The position numbers and the translations under genes were made by a program. 64,000 nt of DNA from Salipiger sp. IMCC34102. GTDB taxonomy: Bacteria; Pseudomonadota; Alphaproteobacteria; Rhodobacterales; Rhodobacteraceae. The stretch spans positions 558,001 through 622,000 of the forward strand of contig NZ_SELQ01000002.1 of assembly GCF_004145405.1 (NCBI RefSeq), in the 5' to 3' direction. Below the pieces are notes generated by a model. It made no database searches. It saw only the letters and a list, made by a program, of their open reading frames with translations, and was not told where the DNA came from. Positions 9,465 to 15,541 of this stretch are shown in pieces (position 1 is the first letter of the stretch; each line of letters begins with the position of its first letter).

Positions 9465-10129
9465 GGGACGTCCTTTCTCAGGGCGGTGAGCGGGACCAGC
9501 GTGGTGTCCTCGCCCGATTTCAGCACCAGCGCGAAGGTGTCGTCCAGACCCAGCGCGGTGCCGGTGTGTCCGGCCACGGTAACGGTCTGCCCGATCTCGT
9601 CCGACAGCCCGCTCCAGTCGCGCAGCAAGGGGGCCGCACCGTCGTGTTCCCAAGTGTCGAGCCAGGACAGCGTGTGGCGCACCCAGGCCGACAGAAGCTC
9701 GGGCGGCGTGACATCGCCGCACCCTTCGGCGTAGAGCGCCGTGCGGTCGGGCGTATGGCCGCCGTCGCCCTCGGACGGCCACAAGTCGAGCGCAAGACCG
9801 ATCACCAGCCAGTCGACCCCGGCGTAGAGGCTCAGCGCTCCGCAGGTCCCGCCGTTGAGCCGGATCGCACCATCCCAGCCGAGGTGCACCGCGACCTCCG
9901 GCGGGGCCAGCACGCCCAGCGCGTTCTGAAACCCCACCGCGCAGAGCGGCAGCATGACGGCGGCGTCTTCCGGCGGGATCTCCGGCGCGAAGAGGATCGC
10001 CGCGCGCATCCGGGTCTGAGCCAGATCGTGCAGGACGAGGCCAGGCGCCTCCCCGGCGCGGCCCGCCGCCGCAGCTTCGCCGACCGGGTCGGTGCTGGAC
10101 CGGTCGCGAAACAGTGGCGGCAGGTCCAT
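9461..10129 (-). CDS. Biotin/lipoate--protein ligase-like protein (DUF4444)
   Basis: A 222-residue protein resembling the BPL_LplA_LipB fold followed by a small C-terminal beta domain (about residues 175-222: GHTGTALGLDDTFALVLKSGEDTTLVPL), the arrangement named DUF4444. The ligase core has GVGFQNALGVLAPPEVAVHLGWDGAIRLNGGTCG near residues 66-100, but I do not see the complete Gly-rich biotinyl-AMP loop of true BirA, so ligase activity is uncertain. It overlaps the Mrp ATPase gene by one base and is always cotranscribed with it here. The link to formate dehydrogenase is by position; what would be lipoylated or biotinylated is unknown. Confidence 0.72.
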   Translation of the reverse strand: MDLPPLFRDRSSTDPVGEAAAAGRAGEAPGLVLHDLAQTRMRAAILFAPEIPPEDAAVMLPLCAVGFQNALGVLAPPEVAVHLGWDGAIRLNGGTCGALSLYAGVDWLVIGLALDLWPSEGDGGHTPDRTALYAEGCGDVTPPELLSAWVRHTLSWLDTWEHDGAAPLLRDWSGLSDEIGQTVTVAGHTGTALGLDDTFALVLKSGEDTTLVPLTALRKDVP

Positions 10130-11196
10130 CAGGCCTCGCCCCTGTCGATCATGCCGCGCGCGATGTCGCGGAAGGCCTGCGCCTGCGCGCTTTCGGGGTC
10201 GGACACCACGATCGGCGCCCCCCCGTCAGAGGCGGTGCGGATCGCCATGTGCAGCGGCACCTCCGCCAGCAGTGGCACGCCCAGCTTGGCCGATTCCGCC
10301 GCAACGCCGCCATGGCCGAAGACGTGTTCCTCGTGCCCGCAGTTCGAACAGATATGCGTCGACATGTTCTCGACCATGCCGAGGATCGGGACGTTCAACT
10401 GCTTGAACATGTCGATCCCCTTGCGCGCGTCCAGAAGGGCGATGTCCTGCGGGGTCGACACGACGATGGCCCCGTCGACCTGCGCCTTCTGGGCCAGCGT
10501 CATCTGCACGTCCCCGGTGCCCGGCGGCAGGTCCACCAGCAGCACGTCGAGCGCGCCCCATTGGACCTGGTTCAGCATCTGCTGGAGCGCGCCCATCAGC
10601 ATTGGACCGCGCCAGACCACGGCTTGATCCTCGTTGGTCATCAGGCCGATCGACATCATCGTCACGCCGTAGTTCCTGAGCGGCAGGATGGTCTGGCCGT
10701 CGGGGCTTGCGGGTCGACCCGAGACGCCCAGCATCCGCGGCTGGCTCGGCCCGTAGACATCGGCGTCCATAAGCCCGACGCGACGCCCCTCTGCGGCCAG
10801 CGCACAGGCGAGGTTCGCGGTCAGCGTCGACTTGCCCACGCCCCCCTTTCCGGAGGCGATCGCCACGATCCGGTCCACGCCCGGCACCTTCTGCGGCCCT
10901 TTCGGACCCGCCGGCTTGCCGGGCTTGAGGTCGGGCGGCGCCTCGGGCGTCGAATGGGCAGTCATGACGACGCTGACCCGGCTCACCCCGTCGAGGGCGT
11001 CCAGCCTGGCTTCGGCCTCGGCCTTCACCGCCTCGTAGTCCCTGGCGCGGGACGGCGCGATCTCCAGCACGAAACGGACGGCGCCTGCGTCGAGCGTCAG
11101 CGCCTTCACCGCCCCGCTTTCGGTCAGGGGGCCGCCGGTCGCGGGGTCGGTGATCCCGGCCAGCGCGGCAAGGACGTCGTCGCGGGTCGCGGTCAT
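10129..11196 (-). CDS. Mrp/NBP35 family Fe-S cluster carrier ATPase
   Basis: A 355-residue protein with an N-terminal MIP18/DUF59-type domain (residues 1-85) and a deviant Walker A ATPase domain starting with IASGKGGVGKSTL near residues 113-125. A CSNCGH motif near residue 275 provides the CxxC that bridges a [4Fe-4S] cluster between two subunits in ApbC/Mrp proteins. It would load Fe-S clusters into client proteins in the cytoplasm. In this operon the obvious clients are the polyferredoxin-like protein and the Fe-S subunits of formate dehydrogenase encoded alongside. Start ATG 11196 overlaps the DUF6494 stop by four bases. General housekeeping function is also possible, as most alphaproteobacteria carry an Mrp. 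Confidence 0.88.
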   Translation of the reverse strand: MTATRDDVLAALAGITDPATGGPLTESGAVKALTLDAGAVRFVLEIAPSRARDYEAVKAEAEARLDALDGVSRVSVVMTAHSTPEAPPDLKPGKPAGPKGPQKVPGVDRIVAIASGKGGVGKSTLTANLACALAAEGRRVGLMDADVYGPSQPRMLGVSGRPASPDGQTILPLRNYGVTMMSIGLMTNEDQAVVWRGPMLMGALQQMLNQVQWGALDVLLVDLPPGTGDVQMTLAQKAQVDGAIVVSTPQDIALLDARKGIDMFKQLNVPILGMVENMSTHICSNCGHEEHVFGHGGVAAESAKLGVPLLAEVPLHMAIRTASDGGAPIVVSDPESAQAQAFRDIARGMIDRGEA

Positions 11197-11387
11197 TGCT
11201 GTCCTTCGATCTTGCCGGTGACGACGTGTTCGAGGTCCAGCCCGTCGATGGTCAGCACGACCTTGGCCTGGAACGTCTTGCCGGCGGTGTCCTGTCCGCG
11301 CATCGCCTCCTCGATGGCCTGCTGGCTGGTCACGCCCACCTGCTTGAGGAACTTGCGCATCGACATGTTGAAGCTGTCGTCGGTCAT
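11193..11387 (-). CDS. DUF6494 family small protein
   Basis: A 64-residue soluble acidic protein beginning MTDDSFNMSMRKFLKQVGVTSQ, with a helical N-terminus and a C-terminal strand pair (AKVVLTIDGLDLEHVVTGKI). It matches what I recall as DUF6494, small proteins found beside Mrp-like ATPases. I placed the start at ATG 11387, two bases after the stop of the polyferredoxin gene. No cofactor motif (no Cys, no CxxC) is visible. Its tight coupling to the Mrp gene suggests a partner or adaptor role, which is inference. Confidence 0.7.
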   Translation of the reverse strand: MTDDSFNMSMRKFLKQVGVTSQQAIEEAMRGQDTAGKTFQAKVVLTIDGLDLEHVVTGKIEGQQ

Positions 11388-11389
11388 AA

Positions 11390-13342
11390 TCAGTGATCCT
11401 TCCGGTTCGAGAAATAGTCTTCGCTGGTGCGCGGCTTCGGCCGTTCGCCCCCCGCGAAGGGGTTGTTCTGGCTGTGGTACTGCGCCCCCACGCGGCAGGT
11501 GTCGCACATCTGGATCATCCGCAAGGCATCGGGGTTCGGAAACATCGAATGCCCCTCGAGTTTCCGGGTGATCGCCTCGATCGTGGACTTCGTGCCGAAG
11601 AGCGTCCCGCAGGAAATGCAGGCGAAGGGTTCTTCCTCGTTGACGACCTTCTGTGTGAGCGCCGCATCCGTCAGATCCATGCGAGGCTTCAGCGTGATCG
11701 CGTCCTCGGGGCAGATGTTCGCGCACAACCCGCATTGCAGGCAGGCGTCCTCCTGGAAGCGCAGCTGCGGCAGGTCGGGATTGTCGCCGAGCGCGCCCGA
11801 CGGGCAGAGCGAGACGCAGGACAGGCACAGCGTGCAGGCGTCCGTGTCCACCAGCACCGCCCCGTAGGGCGCGCCGGTCGGCAGGTCGATGACCTCCGCG
11901 CCGGGGTTCAACGTCTTGGCGGCGAGCCGCGCGACCTGCCGCCTGCGACCCATCTGCAAGGCGGGCGTCGCCACGACCGGACCGCGCGTGGCATCGTAGA
12001 GCGCGTCCGACAGTGCATCCGGATCGTTCAGGTCCAGAAGGCGCACCGCCTCGCGTCCCGCCAGCGCATTGGCAAGCGCGGTCTGGGCGATGGGCGCCTC
12101 GCGTTCGGTCCTGGGCGACAGCAGGATGTCCACGTCCGAAAACCCCGCGCCGAGCGCCGCGAGCGCCTCGGCATGACCGAAGGCGGCCAGGGCCGCGACC
12201 TCCAGCGGGATCGTATCGGCGGGCAGGCCCCGCCCGAAGCGCGCGGAAAGACGGATCATCTCCGCCCCGTGGTCGGCGTCATGGACCAGCAGGCGCGGGG
12301 CCGTGCCGCCGGCCTTGCGGTAGGTGGCGGCCAGCAGGTTGAGGCGGGCGAAGGTGTCCTCGGGCGGTGGCGCATCGAAGCTGATCGCCCCCGACGGGCA
12401 GACCGCCGAACAGGCCCCGCAGCCCGCGCAGATCGCCGGGTCGACGGCGACATGCTCTCCGTTCGGGGTGATCGCCCCGGTGGGACACAGGTCCAGGCAG
12501 TTGGTGCAGGCCACCTGCTCGGCCCGCGAATGGGCGCAGAGCGTGGTGTCGAGACGGACGTAGAGCGGTTTCTCGAAGCTGCCGACGAGGTGCGAGGCGG
12601 CAAGGACCGCTTCGGCCACGGCCCGAACGCTGCCGGGATCGGCGCGCAGGTAGCCGTCGCGCTTGGCGTCGGCGGCAAAGAGCGGCCCGGCCCCGCGCAG
12701 GTCCAGGATGATGTCGCAGGACGACAGCGCACCGTTTTGCGGCGACGTCATGTCGGGCGCGCCGCGTCCACCGGGGATCACCTGCCGCAAGGCGTCGAAC
12801 CGCGTCTCGAAGCTGCCCAGGGATCCCGTCGCATGGGTCAACCGGCCAGTGACCACGTCGAAACCGCGGGGCGGCCGGTCGACCTCCCACCCCTCCGGCA
12901 TCAGAAGCGTCACGCCCAGTATCGGGGCGAGGTCCTGCGCTGCCTGCACCGCGACCTCGCCCGCCCCGAGGACCAGGCAGGTGCCGGCACTCGTGATTTC
13001 CATCGCGCGGGCCTGCGGCTGCGCGCGGGCGCCCTCGGCCAGCAGTGCGGCCTGTTTCGCGAAGGCGGCGGCGTCCTCCGTCCAGCCCGCCCGGTCGCGC
13101 AGATCGACGAAGCCCGGCTGATCGGCGCCCAGGTCCTCGGCCAGTTCCGAGAAACGCGCGGCCTCCTGCTGACACGCGACCAGAATGTCGCCCTGCGCCA
13201 GGGCCGCCTCGACCGCGCCGATTTCCCGGTCGCACAGGCTCGTGTGACACGCCGAACAGGACAGGCCCGTCACCTCCGACAGGCTGTCGCCGTCGACGCG
13301 CTGGCTGCCGAGGCAGTCGCAGATCAGGACGTGATTGGGCAT
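11390..13342 (-). CDS. Polyferredoxin-like 4Fe-4S protein of the formate dehydrogenase region
   Basis: A 650-residue cytoplasmic protein (no signal peptide) with several ferredoxin motifs. Two paired 4Fe-4S sites lie near residues 270-320 (CTNCLDLCPTGAI, CAGCGACSAVCPSGAI) and two more near 500-560 (CTLCLSCVSLCPSGAL, CLQCGLCANICPEDAI), with a further CISC near 600 and clustered Cys at the N-terminus (CDCLG, CSACHTSLCD). This gives at least four clusters. It heads the minus-strand operon and is divergent from the formate dehydrogenase structural operon. Homologues are common next to such operons; an electron-transfer or assembly role is inferred. The central region between the two Cys groups is not recognised. 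Confidence 0.82.
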   Translation of the reverse strand: MPNHVLICDCLGSQRVDGDSLSEVTGLSCSACHTSLCDREIGAVEAALAQGDILVACQQEAARFSELAEDLGADQPGFVDLRDRAGWTEDAAAFAKQAALLAEGARAQPQARAMEITSAGTCLVLGAGEVAVQAAQDLAPILGVTLLMPEGWEVDRPPRGFDVVTGRLTHATGSLGSFETRFDALRQVIPGGRGAPDMTSPQNGALSSCDIILDLRGAGPLFAADAKRDGYLRADPGSVRAVAEAVLAASHLVGSFEKPLYVRLDTTLCAHSRAEQVACTNCLDLCPTGAITPNGEHVAVDPAICAGCGACSAVCPSGAISFDAPPPEDTFARLNLLAATYRKAGGTAPRLLVHDADHGAEMIRLSARFGRGLPADTIPLEVAALAAFGHAEALAALGAGFSDVDILLSPRTEREAPIAQTALANALAGREAVRLLDLNDPDALSDALYDATRGPVVATPALQMGRRRQVARLAAKTLNPGAEVIDLPTGAPYGAVLVDTDACTLCLSCVSLCPSGALGDNPDLPQLRFQEDACLQCGLCANICPEDAITLKPRMDLTDAALTQKVVNEEEPFACISCGTLFGTKSTIEAITRKLEGHSMFPNPDALRMIQMCDTCRVGAQYHSQNNPFAGGERPKPRTSEDYFSNRKDH

Positions 13343-13399
13343 TGGGGCCTCCCCGGCAAGTCGGCTGTGAATAGCAACGAATGGCGGGTCTTCACAACC

Positions 13400-13419
13400 G
13401 CGATCGGGACACCGATCGC
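13400..13419. promoter_or_regulatory. Perfect inverted repeat in the divergent fdh control region
   Basis: GCGATCGG and CCGATCGC are perfect 8-base arms separated by GACA (13400-13419), 58 bases upstream of the polyferredoxin start and 125 bases before the DUF3305 gene. The 201-base gap 13343-13543 also holds a 6-base inverted repeat GCTGCG/CGCAGC (13431-13448) and an AATGAT-AGA-ATCATT repeat (13512-13526) that contains a TAGAAT -10-like hexamer. The first repeat is the best operator candidate for both divergent operons. Confidence 0.5.
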
Positions 13420-13543
13420 CCCGTCGTGATGCTGCGGTGCAGCGCAGCCCCCTGTCACAAGTCGTTCATCATGCGAAGCTTTTCCCTTGCCTGCCCCCCC
13501 ACAAGCCTGACAATGATAGAATCATTCAAAGTTGCAGGATCCG

Positions 13544-14125
13544 ATGTCAGCCACGCCCACCATGCGCCACGTGACGCCCGACCAGGAGACCACCCCGATG
13601 GGTGTCGTCCTGCGCCGCGCGCCGGGGGTGACGCGTTGGGCCGCGTGGGTCTGGACGGCATCCGACGTGCTGCCGGGGGCCGCCCCCGCGACCGACGCCG
13701 TCCTGCGCGAGGTCGATGGCGTCACCTATATCCACGCCGCCACCTGCCAGGTCGCGTTGCACGTCTCGGACACCGAAGCCTATGTCCACGAGTTGCAGAC
13801 GCGGACACCGTCGCTTTACGTCATCATGCGCCGCACGGGCACGGACACCGCCGCGGCCCCCAAGGTGATCGCCGTGACCGCCTCCCCCTACGAGGCGCAG
13901 GATTACGCCGACAACGGCGAGGATATCGTCGAGCGGGTCGTCATGCCGCAAGCCGTGCAGACCTGGGTCGAAAGCTTCGTCGCCCGCCACCACGTGGAGA
14001 CACCTTTCGTCAAACGCCGTCGCGACAAGCATCGCGACGACGGATCCAGCGGGCTGGGCGATGCCCGGATCGCGAAGGCCAGCGACGTCTTTCGCGCACC
14101 CACCCGGCACGAGGACGCGACATGA
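13544..14125 (+). CDS. DUF3305 domain protein
   Basis: A 193-residue soluble protein. The family hallmark is the N-terminal PMGVVLRRAPGVTRWAAWVWTASDVLPGA, near residues 14-45, followed by VDGVTYIHAATCQVALHVSDTEAYVHEL and a Trp-Val-rich segment (QTWVESFVARHH). DUF3305 genes occur next to membrane-bound formate dehydrogenase genes in proteobacteria, but the molecular role is unknown. ATG 13544 starts the conserved domain; it is the first gene of the plus-strand fdh operon and its stop overlaps the DUF3306 start. Confidence 0.8.
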   Translation: MSATPTMRHVTPDQETTPMGVVLRRAPGVTRWAAWVWTASDVLPGAAPATDAVLREVDGVTYIHAATCQVALHVSDTEAYVHELQTRTPSLYVIMRRTGTDTAAAPKVIAVTASPYEAQDYADNGEDIVERVVMPQAVQTWVESFVARHHVETPFVKRRRDKHRDDGSSGLGDARIAKASDVFRAPTRHEDAT

Positions 14126-14694
14126 GCGAGGCCGCCTCCTTCTTCGCCCGCCGGCGGGCCGGCCTGCGCGCCGAGCGCGAGGCGGACGCCCGTGCCGCCG
14201 ATGCGCATGCGGAAGAAGAGCTTGCCGCGGCCGCGACCGACGCGCAGGTCGAAGCGGTCCCCCTGCCCGATCTGCCGGACCCCGACACGATGACCGCGGG
14301 CGACGATTTCACGGCCTTCATGGCGAAAGCCGTGCCCAGCCATCTGCGAAACCGCGCCCTGCGGCAGCTTTGGCGGTCGAACCCGGTGCTGGCCTGCCTC
14401 GACGGGCTGAACGACTACGACGACGACTACCTCGCGATGTCGAAGGGACAGGGGCCGCTCAAGACCACCTACGAGGTGGGCAAGGGCCTCAAACGCCACC
14501 TGGACTACATCACGCGCGATCGGGTCGAGGCGGACACGCCGGAAGAGGTCGAGGCGGACTGTGCGCCGGAGCCGATCGAAGCCCTCCCGACAGAGCCGAT
14601 CGCCTACGCCGCCCCCCCCGAACCCGAGGACGAGGGGGAGGTTCCCCCCGCCCCCCGTCGCATGCGGTTCCGCAGTGAAAGTGCTTCGACATGA
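14122..14694 (+). CDS. DUF3306 domain protein
   Basis: A 190-residue protein. The N-terminal third is highly charged and Ala-rich, likely a coiled or disordered helix; the conserved centre reads FTAFMAKAVPSHLRNRALRQLWRSNPVLACLDGLNDYDDDY, near residues 65-105, which is the DUF3306 signature. The C-terminus is a Pro/Glu-rich tail. Start ATG 14122 overlaps the DUF3305 stop, and its own stop overlaps the TorD-like start, so three accessory proteins are coupled. Function unknown; cofactor insertion or assembly of formate dehydrogenase is suggested by co-occurrence only. Confidence 0.8.
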   Translation: MSEAASFFARRRAGLRAEREADARAADAHAEEELAAAATDAQVEAVPLPDLPDPDTMTAGDDFTAFMAKAVPSHLRNRALRQLWRSNPVLACLDGLNDYDDDYLAMSKGQGPLKTTYEVGKGLKRHLDYITRDRVEADTPEEVEADCAPEPIEALPTEPIAYAAPPEPEDEGEVPPAPRRMRFRSESAST

Positions 14695-15278
14695 GCGCCC
14701 TGGCCCCCGAAGACCGGCTGCGCGCCGATCTCTACAATTACCTGGGCGTCCTGCTGGCCGCGCCACCGGACCAGATGCTGCTGGACCAGACGGCCCAGCT
14801 GTCCGGCGACGACACCGCGTTGGGACGCGCGATCGACGATCTGGCGAAGGCCGCGCGGGGCACGAAGCCGCGGGACGTGGCGCGCGAATACAACGCGCTC
14901 TTCGTGGGTCTGGGGCGCGGTGAACTGCTGCCCTACGCCAGTTATTACCTGACTGGTTTTCTCAACGAAAAGCCCCTCGCGCGGCTCCGCGGCGATATGG
15001 CGCGGCTTCGAATCGCCCGCACCCCGAATACCTTCGAACCGGAGGACAATGCGGCCTCGCTTTTGGAGATGATGGGTGGCATGATCGTCGGACGCTTCGG
15101 AGAGGCGGTGCCGCTCGCGGCGCAGAAGGATTTCTTCGCCAAGCATCTCGGGCCCTGGATGGGACATTTCTTCGACGACCTGTCGAAGGCCAAGACGGCG
15201 AAACTCTACACCCATGTCGGCGCCGTCGGGGCGGCCTTCATGGACATCGAACGAGAGGCTTTCAGGCTCGCCGCCTGA
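14691..15278 (+). CDS. TorD/DmsD family chaperone for formate dehydrogenase
   Basis: A 195-residue all-helical cytoplasmic protein of the redox-enzyme maturation (TorD) family. Typical segments are YNYLGVLLAAPP near residue 17, AREYNALFVGLGRGELLPYASYYLTGF near 63-90, and KDFFAKHLGPWMGHFFDDL near 145. Such chaperones bind the twin-arginine leader of a molybdo/tungsto-enzyme and hold it until the cofactor is inserted. The obvious client is FdhA, encoded two genes downstream with a clear TAT leader; the small TAT protein in between could be a second client. Confidence 0.85.
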   Translation: MSALAPEDRLRADLYNYLGVLLAAPPDQMLLDQTAQLSGDDTALGRAIDDLAKAARGTKPRDVAREYNALFVGLGRGELLPYASYYLTGFLNEKPLARLRGDMARLRIARTPNTFEPEDNAASLLEMMGGMIVGRFGEAVPLAAQKDFFAKHLGPWMGHFFDDLSKAKTAKLYTHVGAVGAAFMDIEREAFRLAA

Positions 15279-15300
15279 GCCCAGCACGGGAGGACGCGAT

Positions 15301-15498
15301 ATGACCGACAGCACCGACAAAAAGGCCAGGGGCCGCAGGGACTTTCTGAAACTCGCGGGCACGGCTGCACCGGCGGCGCTCGCCAGCGTGGCGATGGGCG
15401 TGCCGGACCAGGCGGAGGCCCAGCCGGTGGATCCGTCCTCGACCACGATGCAGGATACCGAACATACCCGCGCCTACCTCGACAGCGCGCGCTTTTAA
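15301..15498 (+). CDS. Small TAT-signal protein of the formate dehydrogenase region
   Basis: A 65-residue protein with a twin-arginine leader (GRRDFLKLAG, residues 11-20, then a hydrophobic Ala-rich stretch and a possible cleavage near AEA). The short mature part ends in DTEHTRAYLDSARF, the conserved tail of the family described as formate dehydrogenase region TAT target (TIGR02811). A TAT leader on so short a protein suggests it either binds a cofactor or travels bound to FdhA. It could be a small subunit or an escort. ATG 15301 is used; an upstream in-frame extension is unsupported. Confidence 0.82.
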   Translation: MTDSTDKKARGRRDFLKLAGTAAPAALASVAMGVPDQAEAQPVDPSSTTMQDTEHTRAYLDSARF

Positions 15499-15541
15499 CG
15501 AATTCACGGACGGCCCCGGCAGTGGGGCGAGGGAGGACATC

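Noticed and set aside
11393-13429. A 678-codon plus-strand open frame opposite the polyferredoxin gene
   Set aside because: Composition is Arg/Gly/Gln-rich shadow; the minus-strand frame has four ferredoxin motifs.
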